NCBI GenBank assembly: GCA_003476705.1
Contig: DMVM01000021.1
Location: 1 to 13,365 of the forward strand
DNA: 13,365 nt
From: Coprothermobacter sp.
Lineage (GTDB): Bacteria; Coprothermobacterota; Coprothermobacteria; Coprothermobacterales; Coprothermobacteraceae
Direction of reading: 5' to 3'
The notes under the pieces are model-generated. The model did no database searches and was not told the origin of the DNA. It saw only the letters and a list, made by a program, of their open reading frames with translations. Each line of letters opens with the position of its first letter. The stretch's first letter is position 1. Position numbers and translations under genes: made by a program. This document shows positions 1-8,200 of the stretch, piece after piece.

Positions 1-386
1 ATGCCAATTTCCGTAAGCCTGCGTACTAGATGAGCGAATTCTTCTCCGCCTTCCAGTTTTACAGCGTCACAGTCGGTTTTCTTCATAACCTGGCCACAGT
101 TTCGCAGGGCTTCTTCGACGCTTATCTGGTAGGACAAGAAAGGCATGTCAGCTACCACAAAGGTGTTGGGTGCACCGCGTTTTACCATTTCCGTGTGGTA
201 AATGATTTGGTCCAAAGTCACCGGTAAAGTGGACTCCTTGCCTTGAACCACATTGCCCAAGGAGTCGCCCACAAGGAGAGCATCCACGCCAGCCTCTTCC
301 AAGGCACTGGCAAAGGAAAATTCGTAGCAGGTAAGCATGATTATTTTCTTACTGCCTTTGAGTTTCTTAAACTGAATAGCGTTCAT
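1..386 (-). CDS. panB: 3-methyl-2-oxobutanoate hydroxymethyltransferase, N-terminal part (runs off the left edge)
   Basis: PanB transfers a hydroxymethyl group from 5,10-methylene-tetrahydrofolate to 2-oxoisovalerate, giving ketopantoate, the first committed step of pantothenate (vitamin B5/CoA) synthesis in the cytoplasm. About 128 residues are visible of a protein usually near 265 residues. The translation opens MNAIQFKKLKGSKK and then shows the family's MLTCYE strand, LLVGDSLGNVV, the PVTLDQIIYHTEMV segment, VVADMPF and AVKLEGG. Known metal and substrate ligands of the family fit D41, D80 and E112. The start at 386 has a strong ribosome site (GGAGGGAGG, read on the minus strand) that lies inside the last codons of the upstream DUF2520 gene, so the two genes are tightly coupled with only four bases between stop and start. 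No frameshift or odd residue is seen. The identification is secure; only the C-terminal half is missing. Confidence 0.94.
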   Translation of the reverse strand, partial: MNAIQFKKLKGSKKIIMLTCYEFSFASALEEAGVDALLVGDSLGNVVQGKESTLPVTLDQIIYHTEMVKRGAPNTFVVADMPFLSYQISVEEALRNCGQVMKKTDCDAVKLEGGEEFAHLVRRLTEIG

Positions 387-390
387 TTTA

Positions 391-1197
391 TTAAATACCT
401 CCCTCCATTATGATTTCTGCCAACAGTCTGTAAACCAAAGACCATTTTTCGCTAAGTGTAGAAGCCTCTGCATCTATAACTTCCATGTCCTTCCTCACCG
501 CAGGCCCTGTCAAACTGTCTTTACCTAATTTCAAGTAGTTTCTCAGTGTTGTCTCAACAATTTCCTTCACAAAGAGTTTTTCAGCATCCAGTTCGCCGCT
601 GGAGTCTTCGCTACTAGTCGCATCATTATCATCTTCATGAGCAGGTGTGACGCCAGCCTCTCCAAGCAATTCTCCACCTTTAATCATGAGCACATCCACG
701 TAGTTGGAAAGCAGAACAGCTGCTGTGTGGTAAATGATCTTCTTTTCAGAATCGATTCTATGCAATCTTAGTGGAACAACCTTGGCAAGCTCTGCTGCAA
801 TTTGCTCAGCCTCCCTGTCTCCCTCAAAAGTTGCCAGTGCATTAACCAGCAGGTTGTGATCTTGCTCTGGTATGGGCAGCCATGGGTGAAGCGACCCAAC
901 GTAATCTGCCATAGGCTCAATTAGACTGGAAGGGTGGAACCCACTGGTATGAAGTGCGACGGTGAAACTTTGTGAGAACTGCTCAGCCACGTTTTTCAAG
1001 GCTTTATCAGATACTGCCACAAAAGCAAAATCGCCTTTCACTTGCATCGGGTCACTAATGGCAACGGCGCCCACTTTCTTTGCCAAAATGCTGGCATTTT
1101 CGAAGGTTCGATTCCAAATGCGCAGACTTCCCAGCTTCATTAAGAAAGGAGCAAAGGCTCCCGCCACGCGACCCGCACCAATAAGCACTATGTCCAT
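391..1197 (-). CDS. Rossmann-like/DUF2520 protein, candidate alternative ketopantoate reductase
   Basis: This 268-residue protein has an N-terminal NAD(P)-binding Rossmann fold (MDIVLIGAGRVAG at residues 1-13, a GxGxxx dinucleotide loop). It then has marks of the DUF2520 family: HTSG (83-86), SLHP (102-105), YHTAAVLLSNY (156-166) and LTGPAVRKD (229-237; relatives usually have RGD where this has RKD). DUF2520 proteins resemble ketopantoate reductases and 6-phosphogluconate-type dehydrogenases, and members sit beside panB and panC in many Firmicutes. Here panB starts four bases after the stop, and no panE is visible, so reduction of ketopantoate to pantoate is a reasonable inference, not a demonstration. 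Residues about 188-205 form an acidic Ser/Asp/Glu-rich insert (HEDDNDATSSEDSSGELD) that I do not expect in the family core. The ribosome site is weak (AAAGG). The promoter is not clear; a TACAAT box lies just upstream without a good -35. Confidence 0.87.
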   Translation of the reverse strand: MDIVLIGAGRVAGAFAPFLMKLGSLRIWNRTFENASILAKKVGAVAISDPMQVKGDFAFVAVSDKALKNVAEQFSQSFTVALHTSGFHPSSLIEPMADYVGSLHPWLPIPEQDHNLLVNALATFEGDREAEQIAAELAKVVPLRLHRIDSEKKIIYHTAAVLLSNYVDVLMIKGGELLGEAGVTPAHEDDNDATSSEDSSGELDAEKLFVKEIVETTLRNYLKLGKDSLTGPAVRKDMEVIDAEASTLSEKWSLVYRLLAEIIMEGGI

Positions 1198-1344
1198 TTT
1201 ATGCCTTTATTGTACAACCATTTGCAGGTGTAAGTTCTCTTTAACACACGCCATTGTCCTTTGCCGGTACACCCTTGTTTTTTAATGCTTTTAACGATGT
1301 GGGTGAATTTCTGCGTGCTAACAACCTAGAGATCTACTGAGTAC

Positions 1345-1364
1345 TGCTGTGTGTTGCTGTGTGC
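1345..1364. repeat. 10-bp tandem near-duplicate
   Basis: The unit TGCTGTGTGT is followed directly by TGCTGTGTGC, so nine of ten bases repeat. It lies in the gene-free region and has only two copies. It may be chance, and no function is suggested. Confidence 0.4.
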
Positions 1365-1665
1365 TTTCTTTGTGGACAAAAAAGCATTTTCGTGTCGGTG
1401 ACGATGACTTGAATGGCTTTTTTTCCGTGTTTAATGCTTGTAATGGGTAGTTAAACGCGCTTGTGCGGGTTAAAATTATTCATGTGAAGTGAGAAATGAC
1501 ATGGCTCATGTAATGGCGGTTTGCGGGGTTTCTAAGACGAAGACTTTTCACCGTTATCAAAATTGCGTGGTTTTTTTTAACTGGAAGGTGACGCTGGCTC
1601 TTTTGGAACCATTGGGCAAATTGCAAAGCGTACATCCAAACGAACGTAACTGCCGCATTGGTAAT

Positions 1666-1683
1666 TTGCATCACACAATGCAA
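1666..1683. promoter_or_regulatory. Inverted repeat TTGCAT-N6-ATGCAA upstream of mod, candidate operator
   Basis: A perfect 6-bp dyad (TTGCAT, spacer CACACA, ATGCAA) sits about 58 bases before the mod start. This is the size and place expected for a dimeric repressor or restriction-modification controller site. No controller gene is seen in the window and no clear -35/-10 pair overlaps it, so the role is only inferred. Confidence 0.3.
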
Positions 1684-1741
1684 GACAAGCAAACTAGGAA
1701 TACAACAAAGGAGTAACGAGAAAAGGGGGGATTAAATTCCC

Positions 1742-4700
1742 ATGGTGAATGAAGAAGTGAGTGGTAATGGCGCAAACAATGAAGCGCTTGAAAAGTTGCA
1801 GAATTTGTTGAAACAGCTTTTTGAAATCGATGCATCATCGGATTTGGACTTCGGGATTTACCGCATTTTGAATTTCCGCAGAAGTGAAATTGACAATTTC
1901 ATTGAAGAAAAACTGCCACAGCGTGTCAACGAGGCTTTTGCGCTCTTTACCGACCATACTGCGGAAGAAACAAACAGACGCATGGCGGAATTAGTGAGGA
2001 AAATCTGGGAAAACTTTGGTAAACAGGCTGTCGACGCCAGCGGTACCCTGAAGCCGGAATTCAAGGACACGCCATTGGGCCAGGAATACGAACAACTTAG
2101 CAAGCAGCAAGCTGATGCAATGACCGTGGAGGACATGAAAATAAGGGTTTACAATGATCTTTACACGTTTTTTAGTCGGTATTACGAAGATGGGGATTTT
2201 GTGCCTCGTTACCGCTACAGCGTACGCGGGCACAAGTACGCCATTCCGTACAACGGCGAGGAGATCAAACTGTACTGGGTGAACAGTGGGCAATACTACA
2301 CGAAGACGGGTACGTTGTTCCGTGATTACACCTTTGTTGCTGGTAGCACAAGAATCGTATTCAGATTGACTGAAGCGACTGAAGAACTCGGTTCAAACAA
2401 AGCTACAACAGACCGCTTCTTCGTGCTTGACGCAGAAGAGCCGGTCATCATTGAAACTGGATCAGAAGGAAAAGAAGGCAAATCCAGGACCGTGGTAGTA
2501 CGGTTCAAGTACAGGGAACTTTACGAGAGCGAGGCATGGTTTCATGACACACAGCGTTTGTCGGCAAAACCGGCAAACGCTGGTTCTAATAATGAAGATG
2601 CTGGCAGGGTTGGGGAAGCAGATTTCTGGGAAGAGGAAGATTATGACGAGGACGAAGGTACTCAACACCGTAGTGGTACTGATCGGAGCGCTGTAAGAAT
2701 CAAGCAGGACAAATTAAACCCGCTTTTGGAGGAAGCCATCATTGACGCCGTGGCAAAAAAGGACAAAATGCTTGCTGATTGGCTAGCTAAGCCGGTCCAA
2801 AGCAATGTTGGGCTGGACCGTCAGCAGAAAGGTGAACAGCAAGAAAATAGGAGCCTGCTTGGTTATCATTTGCGACGCTTCACTTCCAAGAACAATCGTG
2901 ATTACTTCATTCACAAAAATCTGCGTGCATTTCTGAACGACCAATTGGATTACTTCATAAAAGCCGAAGTACTTGATACGAGCACTTTGTTGGTGCCGAA
3001 TGAGGTGAATAAGCACTTGAGCCGAGCTAGTGCGGTAAAGGAACTTGGCACTGCCATCATTGATTTTTTAGCTCAGGTTGAAGATTTCCAAAAACGGCTT
3101 TGGGAAAAAAAGAAATTTGTTATCAAGAGCGAATACGTGATCACACTGAACAAGCTTGCTCAATGGACAAACCCTGAGTTCATGAAATACGTGGAACAAG
3201 CCGTACTTGAGAACCAAGAGCAGCTAAATGAATGGAACACCCTGTTGAAATTGAATCTTGAGGCCACTGGCTGGACTCGTGAAAATCTGTTCAGGCACGG
3301 AAGTGCAAATGACGGTGAGCTGTGGAGTGCAGAGGACGCTGGTACCGGTACATTTTTCAGGCCGGAAATGTATAAGCCACTGCCCTTGGACACTGCTTAT
3401 TTTGATGAAGAGTTCAAGTGGCGCATGTTGGCCCAGATAAGCAAAAACGCGGAATTGGATGATGCACTGGATGGTTTGCTTGTAAAGAGTGAAAACTTTC
3501 AGGCTCTGAACACGCTACTGAGCAAGTACAAAGCCAAAGTCCAGACCATCTACATTGATCCGCCATTCAACAAGGACCAGGATGCTGACTTTCTCTACAA
3601 TGTGAAGTACAAAGATTCCACCTGGGCAAGCATGTTGGAAAACCGCTTGCGGCTTGGACGAGAAATGCTTAGTGATCGCGGCAGCATCTTTGTGCGTTGT
3701 GACTACAATGGAAATTGGATTGTCAGATGCCTGATGGATGATATTTTTGGGAAAGAAAATTTTAGAAATGAGATTATAATAAATAGAAAAAGACAATCAA
3801 TAGGAACACCAGATAAATTTGAAAATGAGACTGAAAATATCTTTCTTTTTTCAAAAACAAATTCTTTTTATAAAAAGGATATATTTAAACAAAGATCTTT
3901 AATGAATATGAAATGGACTGGATTTTTGAAACAAGAAAGGAGAAATCCCCCAGAAAGGATATTTTTTGGTAAAATATTGTTACCACCAGAAAACCAACAT
4001 TTCTCACTTGTTCAAGAAAAAGTTGATAGATTAATTAAAGAAAATTACCTTAGATTAAAATGTAAAGAGTGTGGAGCAATTTATTATTATGATGAAAACG
4101 AGAGTAAGGAAAATTTTATTAATTTAATTTTAAATAGCAAAGATAAGTTCAAATTCATAGATATAAATAATAAATCTAAGGTGTATGGTGTTAAAACACT
4201 CGATAAGTGCATGAACTGCCATGCTGATAATTGGAAAGTAGAATATTTAACATCTGATGAAACAAAAATTACTGATAATTGGAAAGACATTCCCTCATAC
4301 TCAGATGTACAAAACTTTCAAACAGAAAATTCTGAAATATTGCTTAAAAGAGTAATTGAAGCAAGTTCTAACCGAGGTGATTTGGTAATGGACTTCTTCC
4401 TTGGCTCTGGCACAACAACGGCAGTAGCACACAAACTTGGCAGAAAATGGATTGGCGTTGAAATGGGCGAACACTTCTGGAAGAAAGTGCTACCACGCAT
4501 GAAAAACGTGCTGGCTTACGACGAAAAGGGTATTTCCAAGGAACAAGATGTTAAAGAAACATACAATGAGAAAACTGCGGGTGGATTTTTCAAGTACCAA
4601 GTCCTGGAGCAGTACGAGGATGTGCTGGATAACCTGGAGCTTAGTCCCAACGACGGCTACCTTAGTTTGTTTCAGGACGAGTACTTGCTGAAGTACTTCT

Positions 4701-5236
4701 TAACCGAAGAATCGAAAAAATCTCCTTATTTGCTGCAGATCGATCAGCTCAGTAAGCCTTTCAGTTACAAACTAAAAGTGAATCTGAAGGAAGTCGGTGA
4801 TCCGCAGGAGTTAGTGGTTGACCTGCCTGAAACGTTTAACTACTTGCTCGGGCTTAATGTGAAGCGCATAGTCATGAAAACGATGGACGCCAATGGTGGA
4901 GAAACGGTGAGTGAAATTCGCGGCGCAGTGGCAACACCGCTCAGTGGCAATAAGTATTTATTTGTACTGGGTTTGGAACAAGAAAGTCAGCAGCTGGTAG
5001 CAGTGGTTTGGCGTGATTGGGACATTAAGACTTGGAAAAAGACAGATTACGACGCCGACAGAGCGTTCATTGTGCAAAGTCTGAAGGAAATTGCTGGCGA
5101 GAACCTCACGTTGAAAACTGTTTACGTGAATGGGCAGTCCACCTTGACACACGGTGATGTAAACGGAGCCGAAGTCATGGCCATTGAGCCCGAGTTCAAG
5201 CGACTCATGGAACCCACTGGGGTGAGCTTACCGTGA
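1742..5236 (+). CDS. mod: Type III restriction-modification methyltransferase subunit (Mod), N6-adenine, beta class
   Basis: Mod recognises the target sequence and methylates adenine using S-adenosylmethionine; it also supplies specificity to the Res subunit encoded next. The 1164-residue protein is much longer than the classical EcoP15I Mod (about 645). It has a long N-terminal part (residues 1-600) including the LDFGIYRILNFRR segment near residue 40 and an acidic linker (about 285-320, EEEDYDEDE). The catalytic motif IV is IYIDPPF with D606-F609. The SAM-binding motif I, DFFLGSGTTT, lies at 884-893. The order IV then I marks the beta class, with the target-recognition domain between them. 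That domain is AT-rich and carries CxxC pairs (C774/C777, C823/C826). The C-terminal part (about 900-1164) looks like other large Mod proteins. The ATG start follows AAAAGGGGGG eleven bases upstream. The stop overlaps the res start by 4 bp. All expected motifs are intact, so activity is likely. Confidence 0.93.
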   Translation: MVNEEVSGNGANNEALEKLQNLLKQLFEIDASSDLDFGIYRILNFRRSEIDNFIEEKLPQRVNEAFALFTDHTAEETNRRMAELVRKIWENFGKQAVDASGTLKPEFKDTPLGQEYEQLSKQQADAMTVEDMKIRVYNDLYTFFSRYYEDGDFVPRYRYSVRGHKYAIPYNGEEIKLYWVNSGQYYTKTGTLFRDYTFVAGSTRIVFRLTEATEELGSNKATTDRFFVLDAEEPVIIETGSEGKEGKSRTVVVRFKYRELYESEAWFHDTQRLSAKPANAGSNNEDAGRVGEADFWEEEDYDEDEGTQHRSGTDRSAVRIKQDKLNPLLEEAIIDAVAKKDKMLADWLAKPVQSNVGLDRQQKGEQQENRSLLGYHLRRFTSKNNRDYFIHKNLRAFLNDQLDYFIKAEVLDTSTLLVPNEVNKHLSRASAVKELGTAIIDFLAQVEDFQKRLWEKKKFVIKSEYVITLNKLAQWTNPEFMKYVEQAVLENQEQLNEWNTLLKLNLEATGWTRENLFRHGSANDGELWSAEDAGTGTFFRPEMYKPLPLDTAYFDEEFKWRMLAQISKNAELDDALDGLLVKSENFQALNTLLSKYKAKVQTIYIDPPFNKDQDADFLYNVKYKDSTWASMLENRLRLGREMLSDRGSIFVRCDYNGNWIVRCLMDDIFGKENFRNEIIINRKRQSIGTPDKFENETENIFLFSKTNSFYKKDIFKQRSLMNMKWTGFLKQERRNPPERIFFGKILLPPENQHFSLVQEKVDRLIKENYLRLKCKECGAIYYYDENESKENFINLILNSKDKFKFIDINNKSKVYGVKTLDKCMNCHADNWKVEYLTSDETKITDNWKDIPSYSDVQNFQTENSEILLKRVIEASSNRGDLVMDFFLGSGTTTAVAHKLGRKWIGVEMGEHFWKKVLPRMKNVLAYDEKGISKEQDVKETYNEKTAGGFFKYQVLEQYEDVLDNLELSPNDGYLSLFQDEYLLKYFLTEESKKSPYLLQIDQLSKPFSYKLKVNLKEVGDPQELVVDLPETFNYLLGLNVKRIVMKTMDANGGETVSEIRGAVATPLSGNKYLFVLGLEQESQQLVAVVWRDWDIKTWKKTDYDADRAFIVQSLKEIAGENLTLKTVYVNGQSTLTHGDVNGAEVMAIEPEFKRLMEPTGVSLP
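3745..4375 (+). other. AT-rich target-recognition block inside mod
   Basis: Within mod (about residues 668-878, between catalytic motifs IV and I) the base composition drops sharply. I count 15/60 G+C in 3781-3840, 10/60 in 3841-3900, 17/60 in 3961-4020 and 10/60 in 4081-4140, against 31/60 in 3601-3660 and 28/60 in 4441-4500. Codon use shifts to AAA, TTA, ATA and AGA. The position matches where beta-class methyltransferases keep their target-recognition domain. The block stays in frame at both ends. The likely reading is replacement of the specificity domain by recombination with an AT-rich donor; boundaries are approximate. Confidence 0.8.
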
Positions 5237-8200
5237 GCAGCGTGGAAAAGTACTTGGTACTGAGCAAATACTTCATGCGTGAGGTTCTGGGTGTGGCCAG
5301 TTTGAAAAATGTCCGGGAAGTGCTTCTCAGGGCGAAACCCGGTGTGGACTCGGATGGTGTTACTTACTTTTACAGGAAGCTCATGGATGAGCTGGACACA
5401 ACGTTAAAAATTGAACCGGATAGGTTAATGGCCTATGACAAAAACATTCAGGAATACGTGGATCACATAAACAAACGCAGAAATAATGTGTTGTTGAAGT
5501 ACTTCCAGTACCTGGCGCTACTGGTTACTGAGGTTTTTCTGGACCGCCTTACCAGCGACACGAATCGGTTTGTAACCGACTTGAACGAGTTTTTACACAC
5601 TTACAGCAACGAAGTTAAGTTCAAAAAGGAACTAAGCGATTTCACCAGTGAAGATCTTAAGAAGCTGGCTTTCTGGATGGCAACCGGAAGTGGGAAAACA
5701 CTCATCATGCACATGAATTACCTCCAATTCAAGCGTTACAAGCCGTTTGAACCCAGCAACATAATTCTGCTAACTCCTAATGAGGGGCTTTCCAAACAAC
5801 ACTTTGAAGAACTACGCAGTAGTGGCATACCGGCCACTCTGTATCACGAAAGCCTGCTCACGACAACTGGATCCACGATTAACCCTGGGCAAGTTCTGGT
5901 CATTGAAATTACTAAGTTGAAGGAAGAGAAAAGGGGCGGCGGAGTAACGTTGCCCGTGGATGCTTTTGAAGGGCGTAATTTGGTCTTTGTGGACGAAGGG
6001 CATAAGGGAAAGGGAAGCGAAGAACGGGTTTGGGCACGTTTGCGAGACGCTTTGGGTTCCAATGGTTTTACGTTTGAGTACAGTGCAACTTTTGGTCAAA
6101 TACTCAGTGAAAAAGATTGGACTACCATGGAGGAATACGCAAAGTCCATTGTTTTTGACTACTCCTACAAGTTTTTTTACAATGACCATTACGGAAAAGA
6201 TTTCCGGGTCATGAACGTGAAAAAAGCTCCTTCATTGGCGCAGACGGACTATTCCCGCGTCATGTTCGCAGCGAACCTGCTCAGTTTTTACCAACAGCTT
6301 CTCAGTTACGAGAAGAACCGGGATTTGGCCATTCTCCACAACGTGGAAAAACCGCTGTGGATCTTTGTGGGAGCCACAGTTCAGGGCGAAAGTTCCGATG
6401 TGGCATTGGTTACGCGGTTCTTCCGCGAAGCTGTGGATGGAAGCTTGAAGGATGCAACTGGTCGCATTCTGAGAGGTGATTACCTGGATGATGGGGGAAA
6501 TGATTTGTTCGGTGATCGGTTTGATGAACTTCGGAAGAATTTCATCGAATCTCAGCAAATGGAAAGCGAAAGCGGATCCGGTATTGGGTTGGATGCACTG
6601 TGGGATGACCTCATGCAGCGTGTTTTTCACGGTCGCGGTTCACTGCGTGTAGTTCAGCTAAGTAACGCTCCAGGCGAATTCGGGCTACGCGTGGGGGAAA
6701 ATCCGTACTTCGGGGTCATAAATGTGGGGCAGGACAGCGGCATTGTGAAGGCATTGAAAAGCAACGGTTTCGAATTGGAAAAAGATGTCATCGAACGGTC
6801 CCTGTTTGAACAAATAAAGGAAACTGATTCCCGAATTAACGTGCTTCTGGGGTCGCGAAAGTTCATTGAGGGATGGGACACGTGGCGTGTTTCCTCCATG
6901 GGGCTTCTGAATATGGGCCGTGGTCAAGGTCCGCAAATTATTCAGCTTTTTGGTCGTGGGGTGCGTATCAGGGGAAAGAACATGACACTGCAAAGAAGCG
7001 GCCACTCTGATCTGAGCAATTTGGAAACACTTTTCATTTACGGCATAAAAGCGAATTACTTGGAACAGTTTCTTGAAGCCATAAAAAAAGAAGGTGTGGA
7101 TTACGAAGAAATACAAATTCCCATTCAAGCGCGGCATCAGGAAAGATGGAAAGAACTGATTGTGCCTGTCAGCAGTGCACCCAAACCGTTTGAAGAAAAT
7201 GTTGTTTTGGTGTTGGACGCTGCTGAAAACGTCATGGATGATTACGGTGAAGCGAACGGAGAAGAGGACGAAGAACACGGTGGGATGTTAGGCGACAGCG
7301 GTACTACGACGGTCACATTTGATTTATCACCACAAATAAGTACTTATGATGGTTACCGGCCACCTGATTCGTCATCAACAACGGAGGCCATAGTAGGTGG
7401 TCAAGTTAAACTGGGAAAGGGCAGTACGTCACCATTGTCGTGGGATGAATACGCCGATTACGTGGATTGGGAAGCGGTTTACTTGGAAATGTTACGATTT
7501 AAGGCTTCACGCGGTTACTGGAACCTGGTTTTTGACGTGGATGCCTTGAAGCATGTCTGGAAGGACAATCGCCTCACCATTTACTACCCCGGCTTCGAAG
7601 TGAGGTCCATGAAAGACGTTGTGGATCTACGGGGGGTTGTAACTCAGGGTTTGAAGAAATACGTTGATGTGTTCTACAACAAGCAAAAACGCCGTTGGAA
7701 AACGGAAAACATGAAACCAGCCACTTTGGAGGAGGCAACTGGTACGAGTAGACAACTGAGTTTGTTCACCGTGAATGAAGAACAGCCCAGCTACTACGTG
7801 GTCAAAATTCCTAGTGACAACGAAACTGCCATTCAAAGGCTGAAAAGCCTGGTTGATACGGTCATGACGAACACGCAGTTGAATGGTGCTGTGGCCACAC
7901 CTACTGGTTCCGGCGGCAATGCCACAAACAATGGCAAAAGCAATGATGACATTAATCCCCTGTTGGATTTGAAGGAGTTGGTCATCGTACCGCTGCTTTC
8001 TGGGCGGGCACTGAATAAATTGGTCAAAAGGGCACAACATGACGAGGACTGGGAGGCTCATCCGGCACCGCTGAATGAAGGGGAAGAAAAATTTCTGAAG
8101 GACTTGCACCGTTACGTGATCGAGAGCGGCGTACCGGGCGGGTTCACCCCGTATGTGATGAGGAACCAGTCCAGAACGGGAATTGGTTTTCAACTGGAAT

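Larger units (their letters stand above)
1198..1741. other. 544-bp divergent intergenic region without a convincing gene
   Basis: This stretch separates the leftward pantothenate genes from the rightward restriction-modification genes and must hold promoters for both. What can be seen: a 10-bp tandem near-duplicate (1345-1364), a run of eight T (1571-1578) without a good hairpin before it, a perfect 6-bp inverted repeat with a 6-base spacer (1666-1683), and a purine-rich ribosome site with six G (1725-1730) eleven bases before the mod start. Two short opposing ORFs (75 and 70 residues) lie on either strand at about 1480-1716 but show no family resemblance, strong ribosome site or coding bias. 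The length is large for this otherwise compact window, so an unrecognised small RNA or a decayed gene is possible. Confidence 0.6.

Noticed and set aside
1571..1578. Run of eight T as a rho-independent terminator of a small RNA
   Set aside because: Only about three weak base pairs can form directly before it, and no convincing promoter lies upstream.
1489..1716. A 75-residue plus-strand ORF and an opposing 70-residue ORF upstream of mod
   Set aside because: No family resemblance, no good ribosome site and no coding bias; two overlapping opposing frames of this size are expected by chance.
3105..3111. A7 tract in mod as a phase-variation switch
   Set aside because: Seven A in an intact frame is too short and too common to call; similar runs occur in res. 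No tetra- or pentanucleotide repeats typical of phase-variable mod genes are present.
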